Positions 1 to 7,804 of a stretch of DNA of 33,139 nt are shown here, piece after piece; positions within the stretch are counted from its first letter, which is position 1, and the number at the start of each line of letters is the position of its first letter. The DNA is from Candidatus Krumholzibacteriota bacterium (GTDB taxonomy: Bacteria > Krumholzibacteriota > Krumholzibacteriia > LZORAL124-64-63): NCBI GenBank assembly GCA_024275485.1, contig JAJRZA010000086.1, positions 1-33,139 on the forward strand, read 5' to 3'. Both the position numbers and the translations under genes were made by a program. The notes beneath the pieces are model-generated. The model was given only the letters and a program-made list of their open reading frames with translations. It was not told the DNA's origin and did no database searches.

Positions 1-479
1 CATACACCCACCACCCATCGTCAGCTTGGAGGATGTGGTTGTTCTGGAATTGCACTACTGGGACCTGTGACATAATGACGACAGAGGCAAAAGATCCTTG
101 GAAGATGGAGTTTTGGACGGTAAGGCCGTCATTGCCATATATAGGAATCCCAATCTCTACATTATCAGCTACAATGACATTGCTGACTTGAACACCTTCT
201 GTGGAGCCAATAAAAATCCCATTTACAGCAACATTTGATATAGCGCAATTGTCAATTGACACACTTCCGCAATTGGCCAAACCAATCCCGCCTGCTCCCC
301 CGGAAATAATCAGCATTCTGGACGTTAACAAAAAACACCCCATCGGTTTCCACTGAAATATTACAGTCTCGAATGTAGCTCTCAGTCGTTCCATGGATGG
401 ATACACCGGAAAAGGAGTTCTCCACATTATCTGCAAGCATTCGTGCCGCCAATACTTTTTTGCTTGGAATTTGTTTTCA
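1..479 (-). pseudogene. Remnant of a right-handed beta-helix (NosD/pectate-lyase-like) protein, frameshifted
   Basis: Minus-strand reading from about 479 gives short beta-helix rungs (for example NSFSGVSIHG and YIRDCNISVE) as far as about position 310. The same kind of repeat then continues in the next frame to the window edge (SIDNCAIS, VNGIFIGSTEGVQVSN, NDGLTVQNSIFQGS). Removing one base from the five-C run at 297-301 joins the two frames into a continuous product. The left part has no signal peptide, no good ribosome binding site and begins just after an in-frame stop, so the 5' end also seems lost. The rest lies outside the window. Parallel beta-helix proteins of this type are usually secreted and bind or cleave polysaccharides, but no catalytic residues can be assigned here. 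It is either a decayed gene or a homopolymer sequencing error in a partial gene. Confidence 0.6.
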
Positions 480-513
480 ACCCTAGAGTGTCAACGAAAC
501 CGTTGCAGCCTCG

Positions 514-1431
514 TCAACCGTCACCATCAACCCACTCAACAACCGGATTAACCAACTTCCCAATCCCTTGAATCTCCACCGTCACCACATCCCCGGGTTT
601 CAAGAACACCTGCGGATCCCGAAAAACCCCAACTCCGCCAGGAGTCCCGGTGGTGATGATGTCCCCCGGCATCAAAGTCATCGTCCGGCTGATATAACTG
701 ATCAGTTCATCCACCGGGAAAATCAGCTGATTCGTATTGCTGGTCTGCATCAGCGTATCGTTCCAGTGGCAGGTGATATCCAATCCGTGTCCGAAATCAG
801 GCAACTCATCGGGCGTGACAATCCATGGTCCACACGGTCCGCCCGTATCCATGCTCTTGCCGCGGAAATACTGCCGATCCGAATACTGCGCCTCGCGATC
901 ACTGACATCGTTGAAGCAGGTGTAGCCGGCGATGTGCTCGTGGGCATTTTCCCTGGCGATGGACCTTCCCGGTTTGCCGATGATCACCGCCAACTCGGCT
1001 TCCGCATCAACCATTTTGCATTCGGGCAGAAGTTCGATGGGGCCGCCGGGCATTTGCAGGCAAGTGGACGCCTTGCTGAACAGCATCGGCCGCTCGGGCA
1101 GTTTCTTGTTTTGCTCCTCGGCATGGTCGCGATAGTTCAATCCCACGGCGATGATTTTGGAAGGCAAAACTATGGGTGTCAGCAAATCCATTTCCCGCAG
1201 GTCAAAAAATGGGGCCGGAAGGGGCTGGCCACCCAGACGGCTTCTTTCCAATTCCCCGGTGCGGGGCACCAGCCGGTCATGAATTTCGTGGACTCGTCCC
1301 AGGTCTTGCATCAGGGCGTGCCAGTTGTCGGGAAGATTCGAATCGGCCACCTGCAAATCAACGCCGAGGGTGTCGCTCAGGGCCAGGCCGCATGACGGCG
1401 CCGTCCCCTGCATAAAAGTAATAAGTTTCAT
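514..1431 (-). CDS. Fumarylacetoacetate hydrolase (FAH) family protein
   Basis: The 305-residue product has an N-terminal cap region (about 1-85) and a FAH catalytic fold (about 90-300). The family signature begins around residue 92 (IIAVGLNYRDHAEE). The usual metal-binding acidic residues are visible as Glu144 and Glu146 in DAEAELAVIIG and Asp175 in NDVSDREAQ. The C-terminal TTGTPGGVG loop is typical. Family members cleave or isomerise 2-oxo-dicarboxylic intermediates of aromatic catabolism, or decarboxylate oxaloacetate (FAHD1 type), in the cytoplasm with Mg2+ or Mn2+. The exact substrate cannot be read from sequence. It lies downstream of the small heat shock gene on the same strand, but a strong terminator (1482-1514) separates them. 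No strong Shine-Dalgarno sequence precedes the ATG at 1431, so the start is moderately certain. Confidence 0.9.
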   Translation of the reverse strand: MKLITFMQGTAPSCGLALSDTLGVDLQVADSNLPDNWHALMQDLGRVHEIHDRLVPRTGELERSRLGGQPLPAPFFDLREMDLLTPIVLPSKIIAVGLNYRDHAEEQNKKLPERPMLFSKASTCLQMPGGPIELLPECKMVDAEAELAVIIGKPGRSIARENAHEHIAGYTCFNDVSDREAQYSDRQYFRGKSMDTGGPCGPWIVTPDELPDFGHGLDITCHWNDTLMQTSNTNQLIFPVDELISYISRTMTLMPGDIITTGTPGGVGVFRDPQVFLKPGDVVTVEIQGIGKLVNPVVEWVDGDG

Positions 1432-1481
1432 GGGGGTGATTATGACTCATTGGGTGAGCAGGGCAACAAAAAATCGGCAAC

Positions 1482-1514
1482 AAAAAGGCGCACCGGGAAC
1501 CCTCCCGGTGCGCC
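1482..1514 (-). terminator. Rho-independent terminator of the small heat shock gene
   Basis: A perfect 12-bp inverted repeat, GGCGCACCGGGA (1487-1498) with TCCCGGTGCGCC (1503-1514) and a 4-base loop, is followed on the minus strand by five T residues (A run at 1482-1486 on the plus strand). It lies 28 bases beyond the stop of the Hsp20 gene and upstream of the FAH gene, so it should separate the two transcripts. Confidence 0.9.
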
Positions 1515-1541
1515 TGCTCTCCCGTCCGGTCATGGACAGGG

Positions 1542-1961
1542 TTACTTGACTTCAATTCTCCGAGGCAAACTCTGTTGACTCTTGGGCAAAGTCAGCGTCA
1601 ACATGCCGTTGTCAAAAGCAGCCTCAATGCTGGCGGCGTCCACGGAGTTGCCCAGGTTGAAGGTGCGGTGGAACTCCGACTTGCCCGGACGCTCGTGGCG
1701 CACCAACTCGAAGCCTTCGGGAACTTCCGTCTCGCGAGCAGCCTTCACGCTGAGGGTCTGGTTTTCCAGACTGATGTCCAGGTCGCTGAGTTGAACTCCC
1801 GGCAGGTCCATGAGGATGCGGAATTCCTTCTCGCCTTCCAGAACATCGGCCTGCGGATTGCGACCCCAGGAAAACTGGTCCAGTTCGCCCACAGCGTGTT
1901 GTGGGTGCTGGGCGTTCAGGGCGGCGTTGAGTACTTGAGTCATGGGGAAAAAGGTATTCAT
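1542..1961 (-). CDS. Small heat shock protein, Hsp20/alpha-crystallin family
   Basis: This 139-residue protein is an ATP-independent holdase chaperone that keeps unfolding proteins soluble. The N-terminal arm is about residues 1-35. The alpha-crystallin domain spans about 36-130 and carries FRILMDLPGV near its start and the family signature AAFDNGMLTLTLPK near residues 114-127. The C-terminal tail holds an I-x-V motif (IEV, 136-138) of the kind that docks onto neighbouring subunits in the oligomer. A longer reading from 2027 is possible. The ATG at 1961 is preferred because AAGGAGG sits seven bases upstream. Transcription ends at the hairpin at 1482-1514. I saw no convincing CIRCE element or sigma-32 promoter upstream. 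It is divergent from the Omp85-like gene. Confidence 0.93.
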   Translation of the reverse strand: MNTFFPMTQVLNAALNAQHPQHAVGELDQFSWGRNPQADVLEGEKEFRILMDLPGVQLSDLDISLENQTLSVKAARETEVPEGFELVRHERPGKSEFHRTFNLGNSVDAASIEAAFDNGMLTLTLPKSQQSLPRRIEVK

Positions 1962-2163
1962 TTCTGGTCCTCCTTGGGTTCCTGTGGTAAGTATGGGCCA
2001 GATCATTCCAGCCACGTTGTTCGCCAATACACTGGTCTATATACAAGGGCCGTGCCTTCAGGGGTAAATTTTGGAAAGATTTTTTAACCTGGTGCCATTA
2101 AATGATATACATAAGGATTTGAGCTTCTTGGTCCATCCTCATAGAGATACCTTAGGGGGAGTT

Positions 2164-3906
2164 ATGACAGACCTGATATGCCAAAATGGCAGTATTTTGT
2201 CTGTTTTGACCAGTTTTGTCATGATTCTGATGGTCTTGATACCGGCTCCTTTGCTTGCGGGCCAGGGTACATCGGATCTGGTGGTGGGCGAGATTGAAAT
2301 CATCCGCAACAACATCTTCAGCCAAGCGGAAACCGACAGCACTGTTGGCCCCCTTTCCCTTGTGCGAAACGGTATGAATGGCTTACACATCAACACTCGT
2401 GAATATGTGGTTCGTCGGGAGTTGCTGTTTTCAGAAGGCGAAACCTTCCGTCCCGAAAGACTGGCTGAAACCGAACGCAATTTGCGGGAGCTGGGTTTTC
2501 TGAACAACATCAGTGTCACGGCCGTGGACACCACACAGGATGGCCGGGTCAAAGTAAGGGTTGAAGTGCGCGATTCCTGGTCCCTGAAAACAACCTTGAC
2601 CTGGACCCGGGCCGCAGCCGGTGAAACCCGTTGGAACATCTCCTTGTCCGAGGTCAATTTTCTGGGCCACGCGGTCACCCTGGGGGCGGGTATTGGTGCC
2701 GATGAAAACAGTTCCTTCCACAGTTTCTGGTTTCGAAAACGCAGAATTACCAACGTGGGTCTTGTGCTGGGGGTGGACTATTCCAAGCGGGAAGATGGTT
2801 TCTTCCGCAATCTGTTTCTCAGTCGTCCTTTTTACGCCTTGGGCGATAAGTGGACCGTTGAAACCAGGGCCTACGACTCCCAGGCTGATGTGCGGTTTTA
2901 TTTGAGCAATGGGGGGCCGTCGGGCGTGGATCCAACCAGCCAGGCCAGCCTGTATGCCCGCATTCCCCGGCAGGTAACAGGCCTGAAACTGGGAACCTTG
3001 ATTCGGCTGTCGGACAGGGATGAAGGTCGAATTTGGCGCCTTGGTGCCGGCTTGGACATCAAGGACACCGAGTACCAATTTGTTTACACCTCAAACTTTT
3101 TTCTCTCGGACGGCCGGGAGGTTGATCTTGGCTACCTCACTGAACCAAACCAGCCTGTGGCCCGGGATCAGGGCGTTCAGGTTTATCCCCACCTCTGGTT
3201 GAATACCAAGGGACGAAACTGGAGCAAGGCCCGTTTCATTTTGCAGTACGGCCCGGTGGAAGACATCCCCATGGATCTGAGCATTGATTTTAAAACCGGG
3301 CCCGCAGGTCCGGCCATGGGCTCGACCACAGGTTTTGGCGGCTCCATTTGGCGAACAGAAATCATCGCCACCAAATGGTGGCAATTGGGGTCCGGCCATT
3401 TCAAGTTGCAGGGCTGGGGTGTGGCGCAGACAGGCGCGTCTGCCAACCGTTATCATCGTTTAAACGTTCAGACTGGTTGGCTGGCGAGCCACGGCGCCGA
3501 GCGCAGCCCCTGGTTGACCCGGATCACGGGTGAAGCGGGTCACGGCAGCAACTTGACGGGCGAAAGCGCCTTCACCCTGGGTTTGAACAACGGATTGCGC
3601 ACCCTCGATTTCGACGGCATGGCCGGCGACCGCCTTGTTCGCTGGAACGTGGAGCAAGGCAAAGCGATGCCCTGGGAGGCTCTGGGGTTCTTTCAGATGG
3701 GGTTTGCGGCCTTTTACAGTGGCGGGGTGGCCCATTGGGATGATGAAGACCGCGGCTTGTCCGATACCAGGCACGAAATGGGTTTGGGCGTGCGCCTGGG
3801 ACCCACAAGATCGGCCAATGCCCTGATCAGCAAACTGGACATCAGTTGGGCTCTTGATGGGTCGCGCGGGCCGGTTTTCACCGCTGCGACAAGAGGATTC
3901 TTCTAG
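2164..3906 (+). CDS. Omp85-family outer-membrane protein with a single POTRA domain (BamA/TamA-like)
   Basis: The 580-residue product starts with a signal peptide (hydrophobic run about residues 13-28, ending PAPLLAG). One POTRA-like domain follows (about 35-140), recognisable by VVRRELLFSEGETFRPERL and then NLRELGFLNNISV. The remainder is rich in alternating beta-strands and ends in Phe-Phe, as expected of a C-terminal outer-membrane barrel. BamA has five POTRA domains and TamA three, so this is a short member; it is not the main BamA. Members insert or translocate proteins, or sometimes lipids, at the outer membrane. The ATG at 2164 is preferred over an earlier in-frame start at 2071 because it is preceded by AGGGGGAG and directly followed by the signal peptide. 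The flippase gene begins 31 bases later and is probably cotranscribed. Confidence 0.82.
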   Translation: MTDLICQNGSILSVLTSFVMILMVLIPAPLLAGQGTSDLVVGEIEIIRNNIFSQAETDSTVGPLSLVRNGMNGLHINTREYVVRRELLFSEGETFRPERLAETERNLRELGFLNNISVTAVDTTQDGRVKVRVEVRDSWSLKTTLTWTRAAAGETRWNISLSEVNFLGHAVTLGAGIGADENSSFHSFWFRKRRITNVGLVLGVDYSKREDGFFRNLFLSRPFYALGDKWTVETRAYDSQADVRFYLSNGGPSGVDPTSQASLYARIPRQVTGLKLGTLIRLSDRDEGRIWRLGAGLDIKDTEYQFVYTSNFFLSDGREVDLGYLTEPNQPVARDQGVQVYPHLWLNTKGRNWSKARFILQYGPVEDIPMDLSIDFKTGPAGPAMGSTTGFGGSIWRTEIIATKWWQLGSGHFKLQGWGVAQTGASANRYHRLNVQTGWLASHGAERSPWLTRITGEAGHGSNLTGESAFTLGLNNGLRTLDFDGMAGDRLVRWNVEQGKAMPWEALGFFQMGFAAFYSGGVAHWDDEDRGLSDTRHEMGLGVRLGPTRSANALISKLDISWALDGSRGPVFTAATRGFF

Positions 3907-3937
3907 CGCTCCGTCAACCTAAAAAGGAGACAAATCT

Positions 3938-5428
3938 TTGGGCGCATCCAGAAACATAGCCAAAAATACCATCCTGCTCGCGGTCGGTTTGTATTCCGGC
4001 CGATTGCTGGCTCTCTTTTTGCGCAAAAAAATGACGCCCATTCTGGGCCCCGAGGGCATCGGCCTGTGGACCCTGGCCCTGAGCATCACGGGCATCATGC
4101 AGACCATTTCCAATTTTGGCCTGGGCAATTTGCTCACCCGTGAAATTTCCAAAGCCCGGGCCATGACCCTGCCACTGTTCTGGACCACCCTTAAAGTACG
4201 CTGGCTCATCGCCGCCATTTGTTATGCTTCCCTTTTGGGATACGCCCAGGCTTCGGGTTGGGAAAATGTGGACCGAACAGTGGTGCTGCTCATGGGGGTG
4301 GCCATCTTCATCGAAGGCACCGGCCTGGCCTGTGATGCGGTGCTGCAGGCCCACGAAAAGGTCCAGTTCCAGAGCCTGGCCCAGATCGTTTCGGCGTTGG
4401 TTTATTTTGGTCTGGGTTGGTGGTGGCTTTCTGCGGGTTACGGCATCCTGGGTTTGGTGTGGGCCAACCTGGCCAGTCGGGTGGGGCGCCTGCTGGTGAT
4501 GATTCCGCTGATGCTGAAACACACCGGGCCGTGGCAACGGCAAGGCCCCGGCGGATCAATCAACATGCGATACCTCATGCGCATGGGATTTCCACTTTTT
4601 TTGGCCACGACCTTTGCCACCATTTACAGCCAGATCGATTCGGTGATGTTGGAGGCCATCAAGGGAACTTCCGACACTGGTATTTACGGACAGGGTCGGC
4701 AGGCCCTGAACATCCTGGTGATGCTGCCCGGTCTTTTTGGCCTGGCGTTTTTCCCGACCATGACCCGCTACGGCCAAAATTCACCGGCCGATGCGGCTCG
4801 ACTGGGTGAACGGGCTTTGCGTTTCATCCTGGTTGGTGTCGTTCCCGTCGCCCTGTTCATCATGTTTGTGGCTGGTCCCATCATCCATTGGTTTGGTGAT
4901 GGAACCAGTTTTGACGACTCCATCATCGTGATGATGATCGGCATCTGGGGCTTGCCCATGCATGCCATCTCGGTGGTCATGAATCGTGTGCTGATGACCG
5001 CGGAAAAGGAAAAATATTTTGTCATCATCGGGTTGGTTCCCATGTTGGTTAATCTGGCCCTGAACATGGTTCTTATTCCCCGATACACATATTACGGCGC
5101 GGCTGTCGCTACTGTCATAAGTCTTATGGTGAATGCGGGCATGCATGTTTATTTCCTGAGGGGTACGGATTTTTTGCCTCCCTTGCGCAGGGCGTTGTTG
5201 GGGCCATTTGCCGCCGTGGGTGCCAGTTGGGCCTTGGGTGCCTTGATTTTGCGCCTGGTGGTTCCTACCTGGTTCGTGGGTTGGCAGGGATTACCCTTGA
5301 ATCTGGGTTGGGGGCCCTTTTTGGTTTCTTCGATTTTGATGTTGGGATTGTATCCGGTGATGCTGTGGGCCGGTCGGGTGGTTAAGGCTGACGATATTCG
5401 CTTGTTGAAAGAGCTGAAACGAGGATAA
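3938..5428 (+). CDS. MOP-superfamily polysaccharide/lipid flippase (Wzx/MurJ-like)
   Basis: This 496-residue inner-membrane protein has about 12-14 hydrophobic segments along its whole length. The N-terminus, with the segment RKKMTPILGPEGIGLWTLAL, matches the start of O-antigen/teichoic-acid flippases of the MOP exporter superfamily, which have the usual length of 450-500 residues. Members flip lipid-linked oligosaccharides from the cytoplasmic to the periplasmic leaflet. The start is a TTG at 3938, supported by AAGGAGA seven bases upstream. No glycosyltransferase or polymerase gene sits beside it, so the substrate is unknown. The pairing with an Omp85-like gene 31 bases upstream suggests a joint role in envelope glycan or lipid export, which is inference. 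The stop is followed directly by a PAS-domain relic. Confidence 0.88.
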   Translation: MGASRNIAKNTILLAVGLYSGRLLALFLRKKMTPILGPEGIGLWTLALSITGIMQTISNFGLGNLLTREISKARAMTLPLFWTTLKVRWLIAAICYASLLGYAQASGWENVDRTVVLLMGVAIFIEGTGLACDAVLQAHEKVQFQSLAQIVSALVYFGLGWWWLSAGYGILGLVWANLASRVGRLLVMIPLMLKHTGPWQRQGPGGSINMRYLMRMGFPLFLATTFATIYSQIDSVMLEAIKGTSDTGIYGQGRQALNILVMLPGLFGLAFFPTMTRYGQNSPADAARLGERALRFILVGVVPVALFIMFVAGPIIHWFGDGTSFDDSIIVMMIGIWGLPMHAISVVMNRVLMTAEKEKYFVIIGLVPMLVNLALNMVLIPRYTYYGAAVATVISLMVNAGMHVYFLRGTDFLPPLRRALLGPFAAVGASWALGALILRLVVPTWFVGWQGLPLNLGWGPFLVSSILMLGLYPVMLWAGRVVKADDIRLLKELKRG

Positions 5429-5432
5429 GCGG

Positions 5433-5534
5433 TATGCGATCGCCGACGCCGAAGGCAACATCGAATACGCCAATCCTGCTATTCAAAAGTAGCCCGGTTA
5501 TGGATTGGACGATTTGCTGATTCGATTGACGTAA
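5433..5534 (+). pseudogene. Relic of a PAS sensor domain
   Basis: Translation from 5433 reads YAIADAEGNIEYANPAIQK, then an in-frame stop (5490-5492), then PGYGLDDLLIRLT and another stop at 5532. This is the recognisable beginning of a PAS domain (the D-x-x-G-x-I-x-Y-x-N-P-A motif followed by the TGY turn). It lacks a start, most of the domain and any output domain. It sits between the flippase stop and the chemoreceptor promoter, so it is probably left over from a deleted sensor kinase, cyclase or chemoreceptor gene. Confidence 0.6.
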
Positions 5535-5593
5535 CTCCTATAAAAATCATAGGATTTGCCCGGAGTTCCCTAGAAAAAATGCTATAAAAACTA

Positions 5594-5620
5594 TAAAGAT
5601 AATCCATGATTCTCCGATAA
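5594..5620 (+). promoter_or_regulatory. Predicted sigma-28 (FliA) promoter of the chemoreceptor gene
   Basis: TAAA at 5594-5597 and TCCGATAA at 5613-5620 are separated by exactly 15 bases. The enterobacterial FliA consensus is TAAA-N15-GCCGATAA, so only one position differs. The promoter lies about 60 bases upstream of the chemoreceptor start codon, which fits flagellar-class regulation of a chemotaxis gene. A small inverted repeat, TCCTAT-N7-ATAGGA, lies just upstream at about 5537-5555. Confidence 0.75.
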
Positions 5621-5681
5621 CTTGATTCAGAATACGACATAGCAATGGGACGTGGTGGTTTCGAAATCGGGGAGGAATGAT

Positions 5682-7670
5682 ATGTTCGGGAACTGGAGCT
5701 TGGGGAAAAAAATCGGGATTGGGTTTGGAACGGTTTTGACTTTGCTGTGTGTGGTTGGGGTTTGGTCCCTGCTGGGTATCATCGGGGTTGTGACCAATGC
5801 CAAAGAAGTGATTGCTGGCAACCAACTCAGAGGCCTGATGGTGCAGAAGGAAGTGGACCACCTGAACTGGGCCAGCCAAGTGAGTGAATTGATTACCAAT
5901 GACCAGGTAACCGAGTTGACGGTGCAAACGGACCCCCACAAATGTGGTTTCGGACAGTGGTATTACAGCAAGGGCCGCAATGAGGCGGAAGCTCTGGTCC
6001 CTGGATTGGTTGGGATATTGACTCGCATTGAGGGTCCTCACAACCGGCTTCATGCCAGCGCCGCGGCTATCAGTGAAAACTTTCGCCAGGCTGATTTGAA
6101 CATGTCTGGTTTTCTGATTGAATCCAAAGTGGCTCATCTGGCCTGGGAATCCAAAGTGGCAGGAGCATTTCTGGACGCTGATGTGAACGACCTGACAGGG
6201 GTGCAGATGGACCCCCACAAGTGTGGTTTTGGCAAGTGGCTTTATGGGGATGAGGTTCGGGCCGCCAAAGCGGGAGATGCTGAGTTCGCTGCAATCTGGA
6301 CCAGGATCGAGAAGGACCATGCCCATTTGCATAAGAGCGCCGAAGCCGTCCATGCCTTGATGAAAAGGGATGAAGAAGGGGAAGCCCTTTCTTTATACCT
6401 TGATACCATTGTCCCCACTGCGGGCAAGGTTCTGGCCGGAATTGATAAGTTCCTGGTCCTGGACAGCCAGGAAGTGGCGGGAATGTTGAAAGCCCAGGAA
6501 ATTTACGGAACCCAGACCACCGAATCTTTGGCCGAAGTCAAGGCTCTCCTGGACGAAGCATCCCAATTGGTATCGGAAAATGTGATGACCGATGAGGTCA
6601 TGCTGGCCAAGGCCCAATCCACCAAACTGGGTGTGTCTGTTCTTTGCGCCATCGCGGTGGTGTTGGGGATTGCCCTTGGAATCACCATTACCCGGAGCAT
6701 CGTCAAGGCTCTTAGCAGGGTGATGGCGGATCTTGGTCGTGGTGGCGAGCAGGTGTCGGTTGCATCGGGCCAGGTTGCTCAGGCCAGCCATGATATGGCT
6801 GAAGGAGCCAGCAACCAGGCGTCGAGTTTGGAAGAAACATCGGCCACCCTGGAAGAGATGGCGTCCATGACCAAGGAGAATGCCGCCAACGCCCAGGAAG
6901 CCAACGACCTGACTGACAAACTGCAGGATGTTGCTGAAACCGGCCAGAGTGCCATGGGTCGAATGACCACCGCCATCGAAAAAATCAAGGAATCATCGGA
7001 CCAGACAGCACGCATCATCAAGACCATTGATGAAATTGCCTTCCAAACCAACCTATTGGCCCTGAACGCGGCAGTGGAGGCGGCACGGGCTGGCGATGCG
7101 GGCAAGGGCTTTGCCGTGGTTGCCGAAGAAGTGAGAAACCTGGCCCAGCGCAGCGCCGAAGCCGCCCAGGATACTGCCGATTTGATAGACCAGTCCCAGG
7201 CCAATGCCAACGGTGGCGTGGACGTCACCCGGGAAGTAACGGAAATCCTGGGCGACATCGTCGGTGGTGTCAGCCGGGTCAGTGAACTGGTTAATGCGGT
7301 GAGCCAATCCAACGAGGAGCAGAGCCGCAGCGTGGAGGAAATCAACCGCGCCGTCGGCAACCTTGATCTGGTGACCCAGAGCAATGCCGCCAGCGCCGAG
7401 GAGTCGGCTTCGGCAAGCGAGGAACTTTCGAGTCAGGCCCGTGAGTTGAACGTGATGGTCAATATCCTGACTGCGATTGTTGAAGGCGGAAATGCTGAAA
7501 ACTACAGTCACGGAGGAAATTCCGCCCCGTTGCATTCGGTCGCCTGCACGGCCTCGTCTGCACCGGCGACATGGAAATCCCAGGATTTTGACATGGGACC
7601 GCCAGTGTCTCGGTCGGGGGCGGCGGAATGTGTAATCCCACTGGATGAGGATGAGATGATCGAGATTTGA
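5682..7670 (+). CDS. Methyl-accepting chemotaxis protein with two tandem CZB zinc-binding domains
   Basis: The 662-residue protein has a first membrane segment at about residues 11-37. Two CZB (chemoreceptor zinc-binding) domains follow. CZB1 has His60, Cys88 ([10 protein letters not shown]), His120 and His124. CZB2 has His152, Cys181 ([10 protein letters not shown]), His213 and His217. A second membrane segment lies at about 320-342. A long cytoplasmic coiled coil follows, with the conserved MCP hairpin [20 protein letters not shown] near residue 450. No clear HAMP domain and no C-terminal CheR/CheB pentapeptide were seen. CZB domains bind Zn2+ through His3Cys and sense zinc or hypochlorite-type oxidants. 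They are usually single and often cytoplasmic; here both lie between the membrane segments, predicting periplasmic sensing. The start at 5682 is chosen for GGAGG six bases upstream. Sigma-28-type promoter upstream, terminator downstream. Confidence 0.92.
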   Translation: MFGNWSLGKKIGIGFGTVLTLLCVVGVWSLLGIIGVVTNAKEVIAGNQLRGLMVQKEVDHLNWASQVSELITNDQVTELTVQTDPHKCGFGQWYYSKGRNEAEALVPGLVGILTRIEGPHNRLHASAAAISENFRQADLNMSGFLIESKVAHLAWESKVAGAFLDADVNDLTGVQMDPHKCGFGKWLYGDEVRAAKAGDAEFAAIWTRIEKDHAHLHKSAEAVHALMKRDEEGEALSLYLDTIVPTAGKVLAGIDKFLVLDSQEVAGMLKAQEIYGTQTTESLAEVKALLDEASQLVSENVMTDEVMLAKAQSTKLGVSVLCAIAVVLGIALGITITRSIVKALSRVMADLGRGGEQVSVASGQVAQASHDMAEGASNQASSLEETSATLEEMASMTKENAANAQEANDLTDKLQDVAETGQSAMGRMTTAIEKIKESSDQTARIIKTIDEIAFQTNLLALNAAVEAARAGDAGKGFAVVAEEVRNLAQRSAEAAQDTADLIDQSQANANGGVDVTREVTEILGDIVGGVSRVSELVNAVSQSNEEQSRSVEEINRAVGNLDLVTQSNAASAEESASASEELSSQARELNVMVNILTAIVEGGNAENYSHGGNSAPLHSVACTASSAPATWKSQDFDMGPPVSRSGAAECVIPLDEDEMIEI

Positions 7671-7696
7671 ATTGGCAATTGATCGGATGTATTCTT

Positions 7697-7724
7697 ATGC
7701 CCCGCCTGTTTTCAGGCGGGGCAT
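7697..7724 (+). terminator. Stem-loop terminator after the chemoreceptor gene
   Basis: A perfect 12-bp inverted repeat, ATGCCCCGCCTG (7697-7708) and CAGGCGGGGCAT (7713-7724) with a TTTT loop, is followed by TTGCGTT. The tail is only moderately T-rich, but the stem is very stable and lies 27 bases after the chemoreceptor stop, before the symporter start at 7805. Confidence 0.75.
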
Positions 7725-7804
7725 TTGCGTTAAGACTTGATTTTAAGGCCCCATATCGTGTATCAGTGAACAAAACACTCGTCCCTGCCCTCCGAAAGGT
7801 CCCC

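Noticed and set aside
568-1395. A 275-codon plus-strand open frame across the FAH gene
   Set aside because: The opposite strand encodes an unmistakable FAH-family enzyme with metal ligands.
2030-2090. Sigma-32 heat shock promoter upstream of the Hsp20 gene
   Set aside because: A TATATA element is present, but no acceptable -35 box or CCCCAT-type -10 element was found at proper spacing.
6779-7384. A 201-codon minus-strand open frame inside the chemoreceptor gene
   Set aside because: It is the Ser/Ala/Leu-rich antisense of the MCP coiled coil, with no domain or ribosome binding site.
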